Notes: generated by a model from the letters alone, not told the origin. A stretch of DNA of 64,000 bases from Nocardioides sambongensis (GCF_006494815.1 NZ_CP041091.1:1825001-1889000), one strand, 5' to 3'. Positions 40,451 to 50,704 are shown, counted from the stretch's first letter. Translations and numbers: made by a program.

Positions 40451-41740
40451 GTGCGCGACGGGTTGAGCGGGCTGACCCTGCGGGGCCGGGCCTTCCTGGC
40501 GGCCGGGGTCACCGCCGTGGTGTGCTCGGTGCTGCTGGGCCAGACGTCCCTGGCGCGGATCGGGGTGCTGATCATCGCGCTACCGCTGCTGAGCGCGGCC
40601 CTGGTGGGGTGGCGACGTCACGAGATCGAGGTGCAGCGGGAGGTGGCCCCGCGCCTGGTCACCGCGGGCCAGGCCGCCACGGTGCGTCTGACGCTCGCCG
40701 AGGCCGGGCGTGGCCGAGCCGGCACGCTGCTGGTGGAGGACCAGATCCCGTATGCGCTCGGCAGCCGCACCCGCTACGTGCTGACCGGGCTGACCCGGGG
40801 CTGGCGCCGTCACCTGGCCTACCAGGTGCGCTCCGACGTGCGCGGTCAGTTCGAGATCGGTCCGGTCACCAGCCGCTCGACCGATCCCTTCGGCCTGGTC
40901 GAGGTGCAGCGCCTCCACCCCGGCAGCCAGTCGTTGACGGTGACGCCGCGGACGGTCCCGCTGCCGCCGATCGGGCTCGCCGGCGGTTGGAGCGGCACCG
41001 GCGACCACCGACCGCAGTCCTTCGCCAGCGGTAGCGCCGAGGACGTGAGCGTGCGCGAGTACCGCCGCGGCGACGAGCTGCGCCGGGTGCACTGGCGCAG
41101 CTCGGCCCGGGTCGGGGAGCTGATGGTGCGCCGCGAGGAGCAGCCCTGGGAGGCGCGCGCCGTGGTCCTGCTCGACACGCGTCGGTCGGCGCACCGCGGC
41201 CGGGGCATGGCCTCGAGCTTCGAGGCGGCGGTGAGCGCCGCCGCGTCGGTGGCGGCGCACCTCGACCAGCACGGCTACACGGTGCAGCTGGTGACCTCGG
41301 ACGGCACCTCGATCCCCCAGGGCGAGACGCTCACCGTGATCCTGGAGCGGCTGGCGCTGATCCAGCCCACGCCGCGCCCCCGCCTCGATGCGGCCTGGTC
41401 CCGTGACACCTCGCGCGGTGGGCTGGTGATCGCCGTGCTCGGCGACTCCGGCCACGACGACGCCCCTGCGCTGCGCCGGATCCGGCATGACTCCGGCGCA
41501 GCGTTCGCCATCGAGCTCGATGTGTCCGCGTGGGCTTCGGCTCGTCAGTCCAGCGCCGCGCCGCACGGGCCGCGCGCCGGGTCGCTGGGGTGGCGTGCGG
41601 TGACCATCGGGCCGCGGGACCGGCTGGACGTCGCCTGGCGCGAGCTGGGGCGGTCCCGTCACCGCGCCCACGGCGCGGTGCGCCCGTCCGCAACCGAGCA
41701 GGACGGCGACCGGGCCGACCGCACGGAGGTCGGGACGTGA
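40451..41740 (+). CDS. DUF58 domain protein
   Basis: A 429-aa membrane-anchored protein. Two N-terminal helices (FLAAGVTAVVCSVLLG and IGVLIIALPLLSAALV) precede an extracytoplasmic beta region. The DUF58 signature is VREYRRGDELRRVHWRSSAR, followed by a von Willebrand A-like fold with AVVLLDTRRS. Its usual partner is MoxR. GTG 40451 has GGAGG upstream and lies 13 bp after the moxR stop. Confidence 0.9.
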   Translation: MRDGLSGLTLRGRAFLAAGVTAVVCSVLLGQTSLARIGVLIIALPLLSAALVGWRRHEIEVQREVAPRLVTAGQAATVRLTLAEAGRGRAGTLLVEDQIPYALGSRTRYVLTGLTRGWRRHLAYQVRSDVRGQFEIGPVTSRSTDPFGLVEVQRLHPGSQSLTVTPRTVPLPPIGLAGGWSGTGDHRPQSFASGSAEDVSVREYRRGDELRRVHWRSSARVGELMVRREEQPWEARAVVLLDTRRSAHRGRGMASSFEAAVSAAASVAAHLDQHGYTVQLVTSDGTSIPQGETLTVILERLALIQPTPRPRLDAAWSRDTSRGGLVIAVLGDSGHDDAPALRRIRHDSGAAFAIELDVSAWASARQSSAAPHGPRAGSLGWRAVTIGPRDRLDVAWRELGRSRHRAHGAVRPSATEQDGDRADRTEVGT

Positions 41741-41747
41741 GCGCCCG

Positions 41748-44092
41748 ATGAGCGGACGACGCCTCCCACCAGCGCACGGCCTGCTCGTCGCGCTGGTCAC
41801 GGCAGCCACCACCTGGATCGCGCTCAGCTCCTGGCGGGACTTCCTGATGTCGCCCGAGGAGTTCCTGCTGCCGACCACCGTCCTGGCCTGCGTGCTGGTG
41901 GTGAGCGGCTCCCTTCTCCGCTGGGTCGGCACACCGAGGATCGTGGTGGTCGCGGCGCAGCTGGGGGTCGGCTGCGTCGCGCTGACCTGGCAGGTCACCG
42001 GGTCGCTCACCGGGTTCGACGAGCTGGCCGACGCCCTCGACGTGGCCCTGGTGTCGGCACGCACCTACGCGGCGCCGGTCAGCGACCAGGTGCCGCCGGT
42101 GACCCCGCTGCTGCTGCTCGGCTCCGCGTTCTTCCTGGTCCTGATGGACACCCTCGTTTGCACCCTGCACCGGGCCGCGCTGGCCGGACTCGGCCTGCTG
42201 GCGATCTACTCCGTCCCCTCCGGCCTGGCCGCGGCGGGACCGAGCTGGGTCTCGTTCGCGGGCGCGGCGCTCGGCTTCCTGGTGCTGCTCCAGCTCGACG
42301 CGCGGCACCGGGCACAGGGGTGGGGGCAGCCGCTGGAGGAGACCGATCCGGAGCAGCTGCCGGCGGGCTCGAGCGCCCCGCGGCGACCGGCGCGGACCGT
42401 AGCGTCGGCGGTGCGGAGTGGTTTCGGCCAGATCGCCGTGGCCGCCATCGCGCTCGCACTGGTCCTTCCCCCGTTCATCCCGATGCTGGACACCACCCTG
42501 CTCGGCGTGGGCACCGGCGCGGGCGGGGGCGAGATCACCATCCGCAACCCGCGCGCCGACCTCCGCCGCGACCTCGAGCGCGGGCTGGACATCCCGCTGA
42601 TCCGGGTGACCACCGACCAGCTGAACCCGAGCTACCTCCGGGTCGCCGTGCTCAACCGGTTCACCGGCAACGAGTGGAGCAGCGGTGACCGCGACGTCTC
42701 CCCCGAGCAGAACAGCGACCGGGAGCTCCCGCCACCCGACGGTCTCTCCCCCGACGTGCCCCGCACCACCCACCAGTACCAGGTCGAGATCACCGACCAG
42801 TTCGACTCGACGTGGCTGCCGACCCAGTTCCCGATCAACGAGATCCACGCCGGCGACGGGTGGCGCTACGACGCCGACACGATGGACTTCCTCGCGGTCG
42901 ACGACGAGAACGCGGCGGGATCGTCGTACACGATGACGGCGATCGAGCCGGACTACGGCACCGACGGCCGGTGGTTCGCCAACTCCCCCGCCTCCGACGT
43001 GGACCCCGAGGTGCTCGAGGTGCCCGGCGGGATCCCGTCGGTGGTCCGCGGCTACGCCCAGGAGGTCACCGAGGGCGCGGTGAGCGACTACGAACGGGCC
43101 CGCATGCTGCAGGCGTGGTTCCGCACCGAGGGCGGCTTCGAGTACAACCTGCAGAAGGCTCCCAAGGGCAGCTTCGGGCAGACCCTGGAGCAGTTCCTCT
43201 CCGACCAGCCCGGCGGCCGGATCGGCTACTGCGAGCAGTTCGCGGCGTCGATGGCGATCATGGCCCGGATGGTCGGCATCCCGGCCCGGGTGGCGGTGGG
43301 GTTCTTGGACTCGACGGCGATCGGCGACGGGGAGTACGAGTACAGCTCCCACGACCTGCACGCCTGGCCCGAGCTGTACTTCAGCGGCGCCGGCTGGGTG
43401 CGCTTCGAGCCCACCCCCGACAGTCGGGCGGAGAGCGCCCCCAACTACTCGACCGTCCCGGTGCGCACGGCGCCGCAGGTCGATCCCTCCGGCCAGCCGC
43501 AGCCCGAGCCCACTGACGCCACCGGCCCCGGCCAGCAGCCCGCACCGACCGAGGTACCCGACGACCCGGTGAACGCCGACGCCGACCAGGACGGCTCGTC
43601 CGCCGACTCCGGTACGCCGGCGCTGCTGGTGTGGCTCGGCATCGGCGCCGGGACGGTGCTGCTCCTCGTGCTCGCGGCGCTGCCGCACGTGCTGCGCCGC
43701 CGGCGCCGCGACCAGCGACTGGACGGGGACGCCGAGGCGCTGTGGAGCGAGGTGCGCGCCACGGTGATCGACCTGGGGACGACGTGGCCCGAGGGACGCT
43801 CACCGCGAGAGATCGCGACCGTCCTTCGTGGCCGGCTGCACGGCACGGAGCTCCCGGTGGACGCCACGGACGGCACCCGTCCGCGGTCGGTCACCATTGC
43901 GCTGGACGAGCTCGTCCTCGCCGTCGAGCAGGACCGGTACGCACGCCCCACGTCGACCGGCGGCCTGGCCGTCGCCGTGGTCCCGCGCGCACCGCCGCGG
44001 AGACGGTGATCGCGGCCGTGCGAGCAGCAGCCACCGGTCGTCAGCGGCGACGGGCCGCCTGGCTGCCCCGGTCGTTGTGGAACGAGCGCTGA
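41748..44092 (+). CDS. TgpA-like transglutaminase membrane protein (frameshifted near its end)
   Basis: An N-terminal DUF3488-like block of about six membrane helices, a long extracytoplasmic region, the transglutaminase-like core and one C-terminal helix (LVWLGIGAGTVLLLVLAALP). The catalytic Cys is in GYCEQFAASMAIMARMVGIP and the His in HDLHAWPELYF. As read, the frame stops at 44009, but the next frame continues TAAETVIAAVRAAATG to WLPRSLWNER and TGA 44092, the usual ending. One base is probably missing near 43982-43984. The corrected size is 781 aa. It is third in the moxR operon. Confidence 0.88.
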
Positions 44093-44133
44093 CCGTCGGT
44101 CCGCACCACGGACGACCTCGGCGCGGAGGCTGA

Positions 44134-44167
44134 GCGGATCACGCGGCGCTGCGGATCACGCGGCGCT
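44134..44167. repeat. 17-bp tandem repeat between convergent genes
   Basis: GCGGATCACGCGGCGCT occurs twice back to back (44134-44150 and 44151-44167), followed by a partial third copy. It lies between the transglutaminase gene and the DUF3040 gene end. It encodes nothing. Confidence 0.65.
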
Positions 44168-44189
44168 GAGCGGATCGCGCGAGGAGGGA

Positions 44190-44624
44190 TCAGTAGCCGC
44201 GCTCGTCGCGCCGACGGCGCCAGCGGGCGCGAAGCGTGTCCATGAATCCGGAGTCGGAGCCGCGGCGCGAGGTGCGCCGCTTGGTGCGTCCACCCTCGAC
44301 CACGCGGAACCCGGACGGGTGGGCGCTCATCGATGCTTCGGGGGCACCGGAGACGCGCTGGCCGCGGAGGGCGCCGAGGCCGACGGTCGCGGCACCGAGC
44401 ATGATCACGAAGCCGACGATGCCGATCTGCCAGTATCCGCTGATCGCGCCGCCCATCAGGACGGCGACGCCGACGGCGAATCCGAGCCCGGCCAGGATCG
44501 CTCTGCGACGCGCCGCGCGGCGCATCGTGGTCCCGCGCAGGGTCGAGGCGAACTTGGGGTCCTCCTCGACGAGGGCGCGCTCCATCTGCTCGAGCAGTCG
44601 GAGCTCCTCTTCGGAAAGTGGCAC
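44190..44624 (-). CDS. DUF3040 membrane protein
   Basis: A 144-aa protein with the DUF3040 opening PLSEEELRLLEQMERALVEE and DPKFASTLRG, followed by two membrane helices (residues about 46-90) and a basic tail. I chose GTG 44624 because the family begins at PLSEEE and GGAGG lies 5 nt upstream; the open frame extends to 44711. Function is unknown; the family is actinobacterial. Confidence 0.88.
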   Translation of the reverse strand: MPLSEEELRLLEQMERALVEEDPKFASTLRGTTMRRAARRRAILAGLGFAVGVAVLMGGAISGYWQIGIVGFVIMLGAATVGLGALRGQRVSGAPEASMSAHPSGFRVVEGGRTKRRTSRRGSDSGFMDTLRARWRRRRDERGY

Positions 44625-44754
44625 CTGGTCCTCCACACGTGCTGTCCGGCCTCCGCCGGTCCCTGGTGCAAGTGTAGGCAGGCGTTCCGAGTACTGGTAG
44701 ACCGACGTCACAATTCAATGCGCTCGGACACCCCGGGGCAGGCCGCAGGGGCCC

Positions 44755-45972
44755 TCACAGCGTGCTCGCCCGACGCACCGCCCTGCGACCGAAGCGGGCG
44801 CTGACCCGGTCGACGGCACGGTCGGCGTCCGGCCACCCGGGATCGCGCTCTCCCAGGAAGAGCTGGCGACCATCCCCGGGGCGCCGGCGCTGCAGGCCCT
44901 CGACACGCACTCCCAGGAGCCGCACGGCACGGGCCGGGTGCGCTCGGACCACACCGAGCACCAGGGCGAGTGCGATGCCGTAGATCTCCTGGGTCACGTC
45001 GGTCGGCTCGGGCGAGGTGCGGGAGTGGGACAGCGTGGTGAAGTCACTGAACCGGACGGTGACGGCCACGGTGCGCGCCACCTTGTCGGCCGCCCGGGCG
45101 CGCGCCGCCACCCGCGCGGCGAGCGAGAGCACCTCCCGCGCCAGCCGGTCCCGGTCGGTGACGTCGACGGCCAAGGTGTGCTGGGCGCCCATGCTGCCCT
45201 CGGGCGCCCCCTCGCCGAAGCCGAAGACGCCGGCGCCGCCGGGCCGCAGCTCGCGTCGGTCCGTCCCGTGCACGAGCTCGTGGAGGTGTGCTCCAGCGTG
45301 CTGCCCGATCATCCGCCGCAGGTCCTCGCGAGCGACCGCGGCGACGTCGCCCACGGTGATCAGCCCGATCCGGTGCAGTCGCTCGCGGGTCGCCGGGCCC
45401 ACGCCGTAGAGCTCGCCGACGTCCAGGGGGTGCACCAGCTCGGCGAACCGGTCGGGCGGGATCTCGGCGACGCCGTCGGGCTTGGCCCGGCGGCTGGCGA
45501 GCTTGGCGACCGAGACCGTCGCCGCGATCCCGACCGAGCACGGGATGCCCTGCTCGTCCCGGATCCGGGCGCGGATGGCGGCCGCGATCTCCACCGGCTC
45601 ACCCAGCAGGCGACGGGCCCCGCGGACGTCGAGGAACGCCTCGTCCAGCGACATCACCTCGACCACGGGGGTGAACGTGCGGAAGGTCGCCATGATCGCT
45701 CGCGAGGTCGGCACCAGGACGTCGAAGTCCGGCGCCAGCCGGACCGCGGTCGGACAGAGCCGGTGCGCCTCCACGCCGGACATCCCGGAGCGGATCCCGT
45801 AGCGGCGGGCCGGGTAGTTGGCGGCGAGCACCACCCCACGATGACCACCGCCGACGATGACCGGCACCTGCTGCAGGTCCGGGCGGTCGCGGGTCATCAC
45901 CGAGGCGTAGAACGCGTCCATGTCGACGTGCAGCAGGAAGCAGGTCGGTCCGCTCGCCGCCGGTCCGCTCAC
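44755..45972 (-). CDS. dinB: Y-family DNA polymerase IV DinB
   Basis: A 405-aa translesion polymerase. The catalytic carboxylates are in LLHVDMDAFYASV and MSLDEAFLDVRG. GIPCSVGIAATVSVAKLASR, the helix-hairpin-helix YGVGPATRERLHRIG and the little-finger region are all present. It is third in an operon headed by a LexA-type box at 47311-47336, 33 bp after the methyltransferase gene. No beta-clamp motif is obvious at the very end. Confidence 0.95.
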   Translation of the reverse strand: MSGPAASGPTCFLLHVDMDAFYASVMTRDRPDLQQVPVIVGGGHRGVVLAANYPARRYGIRSGMSGVEAHRLCPTAVRLAPDFDVLVPTSRAIMATFRTFTPVVEVMSLDEAFLDVRGARRLLGEPVEIAAAIRARIRDEQGIPCSVGIAATVSVAKLASRRAKPDGVAEIPPDRFAELVHPLDVGELYGVGPATRERLHRIGLITVGDVAAVAREDLRRMIGQHAGAHLHELVHGTDRRELRPGGAGVFGFGEGAPEGSMGAQHTLAVDVTDRDRLAREVLSLAARVAARARAADKVARTVAVTVRFSDFTTLSHSRTSPEPTDVTQEIYGIALALVLGVVRAHPARAVRLLGVRVEGLQRRRPGDGRQLFLGERDPGWPDADRAVDRVSARFGRRAVRRASTL

Positions 45973-46005
45973 CGGCAGGTCCCGGTGACCCGGGCGGCAC
46001 GGAGG

Positions 46006-46731
46006 TCAGGCGCGCACGCAGAGCAGGTGCAGCTGGGTGGCCAGCGAGTGGAAGTCCGGCCGAGCGGCAGCGGCACGCTCGAGCTCGACCAGCGACGCGG
46101 ACGCGCCGGGCTCGAGATCGAGCAGGGCGGCCGGCACGTGGTCGGCGAAGACCCGGATGCCGTGGGTCTGCTCGACGGTGAAGCCGGCGCCGGAGACCAG
46201 CGCGACGATCTCGTCGGCGGTGTAGCGACGCCCACGGCGCCCGTCGCCCGCGGACCCGTCGTCCAGCAGGGCGATCGCCTGCTGGAAGTGGCCCGCCATG
46301 GCGCGGGCGAGCACGGCCGCATCGCGCTGCGCAACCAGGAGACTGAGCATGCCGCCGGGCCGGAGCACGCTGCGGATCGCGGCCAGGGCTGCCGACCCGT
46401 CGACGACCTCGAGGACGCCGTGGCACAGCACCACGTCCGCCGACTCCGCGCCGACCAGCTCGACCAGGCTCGCGACGTCGCCCTGACGGCCGTCCACCTC
46501 GACACCCAGGTCGCCGGCGCGCCGGGCGAGGGCGGCCAGGGCGTCCGGGCTGGGGTCGACGACCGACACCTGGTGGCCGGCCGCAGCCAGACGCACCGCA
46601 GAACCCCCGGTGCCGCCGCCGATGTCCACGATCCGCCGCGGCTCGCCCCGGAGTGCGGCGTCGAGGACGTCCCACACCACCGCGGTGCGGGGCGACGCGG
46701 TGGACGGGCCGGTCGGTCTGCGCAGCGCCAT
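46006..46731 (-). CDS. Class I SAM-dependent methyltransferase
   Basis: A 241-aa Rossmann methyltransferase. Motif I is VDIGGGTGGSAVRLA, the acidic SAM-ribose residue is in VSVVDPSPDAL, and post-I motifs are DVVLCHGVLEVV and LRPGGMLSLLV. The layout resembles CmoM/SmtA-type small-molecule or tRNA methyltransferases, but the substrate is unknown. ATG 46731 is the first start with conserved sequence after it. It lies between the HEPN gene and dinB, in the SOS-box operon. Confidence 0.87.
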   Translation of the reverse strand: MALRRPTGPSTASPRTAVVWDVLDAALRGEPRRIVDIGGGTGGSAVRLAAAGHQVSVVDPSPDALAALARRAGDLGVEVDGRQGDVASLVELVGAESADVVLCHGVLEVVDGSAALAAIRSVLRPGGMLSLLVAQRDAAVLARAMAGHFQQAIALLDDGSAGDGRRGRRYTADEIVALVSGAGFTVEQTHGIRVFADHVPAALLDLEPGASASLVELERAAAARPDFHSLATQLHLLCVRA

Positions 46732-46766
46732 GAACCGAACACTACGGCCTCCCCCGTGCCGGTCGG

Positions 46767-47252
46767 TCAGCCGGCGACGCGCCCGACGAGCTGATCGCCC
46801 ACGGACGGGTGCGGGGTGAGCCCGAGTGCTGCCTCCACGACGGCGAGGAACCGGTCCGCGTCGCGGACCAGGTCGTCCGCCTCGCGCTCGGTGACGGCCC
46901 GGCTCGAGCCGGCCTCCGCCGCGGCGCGCTTGGCGGCGCCGGCCGCGAAGAACGTGGCCCACTCCCCCAGCTCCGGGGCGACCTGGGTGAGCAGGACCCA
47001 GGCGTTCTGCTGGCGACGGGAGGGACGGACCTGGGGTCGCGCCCGGGCGGCGAGGAGGGCCGCCGCGGCGCGCAGGGCCGCGACGTGGGCGCAGGCGTAA
47101 CGGGTCGGGGCGTCGGTGGCCGTCACCGCCTCGCTGAGGGAGCCCGCGGCGCGCAGCAGGTAGGAGTGGGTGGTGGCCGGCAGGGTGTGCGGCTGCCAGT
47201 CGTCGGACTCGGGTGCTGCGGCGGAACGGCTGGTGGTGGTCTGGCTCGCCAT
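46767..47252 (-). CDS. SAV_6107-like HEPN protein
   Basis: A 161-aa helical protein with a disordered Ser/Thr-rich N-terminus, then helices with THSYLLRAAGSLSEAVTA, ACAHVAALRAAAALLAAR and the C-terminal EADDLVRDADRFLAVVEA. It resembles the SAV_6107 HEPN family next to dinB in actinobacteria (recognised from memory). No RxxxxH RNase motif is clear. ATG 47252 follows AGGGAG by 5 nt. It is the first gene behind the SOS box. Confidence 0.78.
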   Translation of the reverse strand: MASQTTTSRSAAAPESDDWQPHTLPATTHSYLLRAAGSLSEAVTATDAPTRYACAHVAALRAAAALLAARARPQVRPSRRQQNAWVLLTQVAPELGEWATFFAAGAAKRAAAEAGSSRAVTEREADDLVRDADRFLAVVEAALGLTPHPSVGDQLVGRVAG

Positions 47253-47310
47253 GGGGACTCCCTTCGTCGGGGCCTCCGGCGAGGATGGGCTCGAGGCATC
47301 CCCGACCGAA

Positions 47311-47336
47311 GGTGTTCGAACAGATGTTCGAACACC
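47311..47336 (-). promoter_or_regulatory. LexA (SOS) box
   Basis: TCGAACAGATGTTCGA (47316-47331) is an exact match to the actinobacterial SOS box TCGAAC-N4-GTTCGA. The palindrome extends to 11-bp perfect arms (GGTGTTCGAAC / GTTCGAACACC). It lies 59 bp upstream of the HEPN start and should place HEPN-methyltransferase-dinB under LexA. Confidence 0.88.
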
Positions 47337-47420
47337 TCGAAGGTACACCTCCGCCCCGTCACAACGTCAAGAGCGGCTCTCGCGGCCCCGCGACGACCGG
47401 CGCCGGATCGGGTTCGACGG

Positions 47421-47939
47421 TCAGGAACCGGCGGGTGACGCGCTGGTGTCGGCGGGCGCCCCGGGGCCGGTGCCGGAGCCCGGGTCGGCGTCCTCCCCAC
47501 CGTCCGCGGCGGGGCCGGTGCCGCGGACGAAGCGGGTCGTCTCGGGGTGCCAGAGGAAGACCACCGCCACCGCCGCCACGACTCCGGCCGCCACGGCAGC
47601 CAGTCGCACCATCAGCGGCGACTCGGTGCGCATCATCCCGAGCGCGCCGACGAGGATGCCGAGCGAGATCATCGCCAGACCCTGCTGGGCCCAGAGGTGC
47701 CGCCCGCGGAAGAGGGTGATCATCGTCATCATGGTGACCGCGATGACGACGTAGAGCACCAGGATGACGGGGACGAAGTCGGTGGGCTGGACCGTGCTGT
47801 CCCCCGCCGAGATCGGGGACCAGACCGCGTCGAGGTCATCGCGGAAGACCACCACCAGCACCGAGACGACCAGGCCGCCCGCGATGAGCAGCCACAGGAG
47901 CCAGGTGGCGACCCGGACGGTGAGCGGTCGTTGCGACAT
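47421..47939 (-). CDS. Hypothetical membrane protein, four helices
   Basis: A 172-aa integral membrane protein with helices near residues 10-32, 55-75, 85-103 and 108-128, then a Gly/Pro/Asp-rich tail (GTGPAADGGEDADPGSGTG). I recognise no family. ATG 47939 has GAGGAAC upstream. It diverges from the second ybaK-type gene across 56 bp and ends before the SOS box. Confidence 0.72.
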   Translation of the reverse strand: MSQRPLTVRVATWLLWLLIAGGLVVSVLVVVFRDDLDAVWSPISAGDSTVQPTDFVPVILVLYVVIAVTMMTMITLFRGRHLWAQQGLAMISLGILVGALGMMRTESPLMVRLAAVAAGVVAAVAVVFLWHPETTRFVRGTGPAADGGEDADPGSGTGPGAPADTSASPAGS

Positions 47940-47995
47940 CGTTCCTCCTCGTGCATCCCGCGGAGCGCGGGATCGTGCCGGATAGGGTCGGCCCC

Positions 47996-48469
47996 ATGTC
48001 GGTGGACCACCCCTCGATCAGTCATTTCCGCACCGAGCACCGCCGACGCGGAGGCACTGGCCGGATCGTCATTCTGCCCGACAGCGTGCACACGGCCGCA
48101 CTCGCCGCCGAGGCGCTCGGGTGCGAGGTGGGCGCCATCGCCAACAGTCTGCTGTTCGAGGCCGACGGCGCGCCGGTGCTGATCCTGACCTCCGGCGCCC
48201 ACCGGGTCGACGTGGACCGGGTGGGTGCCGCCCTCGGCGGCGCGCGGCTGCGCCGGGCGAAGCCGGAGTTCGTCCGCACGCACACCGGCCAGGTGATCGG
48301 AGGCGTGTCGCCGATCGCGCACCCGGCACCGATCCCGACCTACCTCGACCCGTGGCTGGAGCGGCACGACACCGTCTGGGCGGCCGCCGGACACCCCGCG
48401 GCCGTGTTCTCGACCACCCACGCCGAGCTGCTCGCCCTCACCGGCGGCACCCCGCTGGAGGTGGCGTGA
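47996..48469 (+). CDS. YbaK/aminoacyl-tRNA deacylase-domain protein
   Basis: A 157-aa trans-editing-domain protein. IANSLLFEADGAPVLILTSG and the late GQVIGGVSPIAHP match the YbaK/ProX fold. VDVDRVGAALGGARLRRAKP is the central segment. It is only distantly like the YbaK at 11572 and may edit another mischarged tRNA. TAGGGT (47983-47988) lies 7 nt before ATG 47996, so it is probably leaderless. Its stop overlaps the next GTG. Confidence 0.87.
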   Translation: MSVDHPSISHFRTEHRRRGGTGRIVILPDSVHTAALAAEALGCEVGAIANSLLFEADGAPVLILTSGAHRVDVDRVGAALGGARLRRAKPEFVRTHTGQVIGGVSPIAHPAPIPTYLDPWLERHDTVWAAAGHPAAVFSTTHAELLALTGGTPLEVA

Positions 48470-49781
48470 GCAGGGTCGTCGTGGTCGGCGGCGGCATCGG
48501 CGGACTCGCCGCCGCGGCGCGCCTGGCCAAGCTGGGCCACCAGGTCGCCCTGGTCGAGGCGGCTGACCGGGTCGGCGGCGCGCTCCTGCCGGTCGAGCAG
48601 GACGGCTACGCCTGGGACGCCGGCCCGCGCGCCACCCTCCTCCCCGCCGCCCTGCGCGACCTCTTCCGCAAGTCCGGCCGCCCGTTGGAGAACGAGCTCG
48701 GTGCCGACCTCGAGCCGCTGCCGGTGATCCGGGAGCACCGCTTCGAGGACGGCACCGCGGTCTCGCTGCCCGGCGGCTCGCGCGCCGGCCAGGTCGCCGC
48801 CTTCGACGCCCTCGCTCCCGGGCTCGGCGAGACCTGGGCCCGGCACGTCGACCGCTACGCCCCGGTCTGGGAGGTGCTGCGGCGCCACTACGTCGAGGTG
48901 CCCTGGGACCCGGTGACCAAGAGCGCCACGCCCCGCGAGCTGGGCGACCTCTTCGACCTCCGCGAGACCCTGCACAAGCGACTGCGGCGCGACTTCAGGG
49001 ACGAACGGCTCGCCATGGTGGCCGGGCACCCGGCCGTCGCCGACGGTCACGACCTGCGCAACGTGCCGTCCTGGGTCGGCGTGGATCGCTACCTCGAGCA
49101 GTGTTTCGGCGCCTGGCGCCCCGTCGGCGGCATGGGGCGGATCGCCGAGCTTCTCGGCGCCCGGATGGCGACCCGGAAGGTGACCGTGCTGACCGGCACC
49201 GAGGCGAGCGACGTCGTGGTCCGGGCCGGTCGCGCCGTCGCCGTACGGACACCGGAGGGTGAGATCGACGCGGACCACGTGGTGGTCGCCGTCGATCCCC
49301 GGCGGCTCCCCACGCTGGCGCCGCTGGTCGCGCGGACCATGCCGGCCATCCCCCGGTGATGGCGCACGTCGGGCTCGCCGGGCCGGTGCCCGACCTCGAC
49401 CACGAGGTCGTGTTCCACGCCGACCCGCTGCTGGTGGTGCGTCCGGGAGTCCGGGCACCCGACGGCGGCACCGCGTGGACGGTGTTCGGCCGCGGCAAGA
49501 TCGCCGAGGACCTGCTCACCGCACTGGCCCGCCACCGGCTCGACGTACGCGACCAGGTGGTGACCCGGGTCGACCGCACCCCGCGCGAGCTCGTCGAGCA
49601 GTGGGGCGGCTCGCCGCACGGGGTGCTCTGGCAGGGCCGCGGCACGGTACGACGCCGGCTCGGGCCGACCACGCCCGTCGAAGGTCTGCTCGTGGCCGGA
49701 GCCCACGGCGCACCCGGCGCGGGCGTGCCGTTCGCCACCCAGTCCGGCGCCCTGGTCGCCGAGGTCATCGGCAAGGCCTGA
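48466..49781 (+). CDS. FAD-dependent oxidoreductase, phytoene desaturase-like (frameshifted)
   Basis: The N-terminal dinucleotide fold [21 protein letters not shown] is followed by ALVEAADRVGGAL and then PVGGMGRIAELLGARM, as in CrtI-like oxidoreductases. The frame breaks at the C run 49350-49354: MPAIP must continue PVMAHVGLAGPVPDLDHE, ending in the FAD motif VEGLLVAGAHGAPGAGVP. One added base gives 1317 nt (438 aa). GTG 48466 overlaps the preceding stop. The substrate is unknown; a nearby polyprenyl synthase makes an isoprenoid role possible. Confidence 0.85.
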
Positions 49782-49813
49782 GACCGGAGCCGACGCCGGG
49801 GACGGGGACGGGG

Positions 49814-50704
49814 TCAGACAGTGATCCGCAGCGCCTCGAAGATCTCCAGCGTCGCCTTCGACCGGTTGAGCGTGTAGAAGTGCAGGCCGGGAGCGCCACC
49901 GGCGAGGAGCTCCTCGCACAGCTCGGCCGCGACCGCGATGCCGGCCGATCGGATGGCACCCGGCGCGTCGCCGGCACCGGCGATCCGGGCCACGACGTCC
50001 TCGGGGACGCTGGTGCCGATCAGCTCGCCCTGACGGCGGATCGCAGCGAGGTTCAGGATCGGCATGATGCCGGGGAGGATCGGGATGTCGACGCCTCGGT
50101 CGCGGACCCGATCGACCAGTGCGAAGTAGTCGGTGGCCCGGAAGAACATCTGGGTGACCGCGAACTCGGCCCCCGCCCGGGCCTTGGCCACCAGCACGTC
50201 GGCGTCCGCGTCGAGCGAGGCGGCCGAGGGGTGCCCCTCGGGGAACGCGGCGACGCCGACCCGGAAGTCGCCGCGCGAGCGGGCCAGCTCGACCAGGTCC
50301 ACCGCGTGGTTGAGGCCGCCGTCGGTCGACACCCACGCCGCGCGGGGGCCTTCCTGCGGGTCGCCGCGCAGCGCCATCACGTGGTTGACGCCCTCGGCGA
50401 CGTAGGAGTCGAGGATGCCCTCCAGCTCGGCACGGGTGTGGCCGACGCAGGTGAGGTGCGCCATCGGGGTGAGCGAGGTCTCCCGGGCGATGCGGCCGGT
50501 GATCGCGACCGTCTTGTCACGGGTGCTGCCACCGGCGCCGTAGGTGACCGAGACGAAGGTCGGCCGGTAGGGCTCCAGCGCCTGGATCGCCGCCCAGAGC
50601 TGCTCCTCGCCCGCCTCGTCCTTGGGCGGGAAGAACTCGAAGGAGAAGGAGCGGTTGCCCGAGCCGATCAGCTCGCCCAACGAATGCCCCGGACCGGTTG
50701 CCAT
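49814..50704 (-). CDS. metF: Methylenetetrahydrofolate reductase MetF
   Basis: A 296-aa FAD TIM-barrel enzyme that reduces 5,10-methylene-THF to 5-methyl-THF for methionine synthesis. Signatures are SFEFFPPKDEAGEEQLW (catalytic Glu), VSVTYGAGGSTRDKT, HLTCVGHTRAEL, ALRGDPQEGP and TQMFFRATDYF. TACACT (50717-50712) sits 7 nt before ATG 50704, a leaderless layout. It is divergent from the polyprenyl synthase. Confidence 0.95.
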   Translation of the reverse strand: MATGPGHSLGELIGSGNRSFSFEFFPPKDEAGEEQLWAAIQALEPYRPTFVSVTYGAGGSTRDKTVAITGRIARETSLTPMAHLTCVGHTRAELEGILDSYVAEGVNHVMALRGDPQEGPRAAWVSTDGGLNHAVDLVELARSRGDFRVGVAAFPEGHPSAASLDADADVLVAKARAGAEFAVTQMFFRATDYFALVDRVRDRGVDIPILPGIMPILNLAAIRRQGELIGTSVPEDVVARIAGAGDAPGAIRSAGIAVAAELCEELLAGGAPGLHFYTLNRSKATLEIFEALRITV

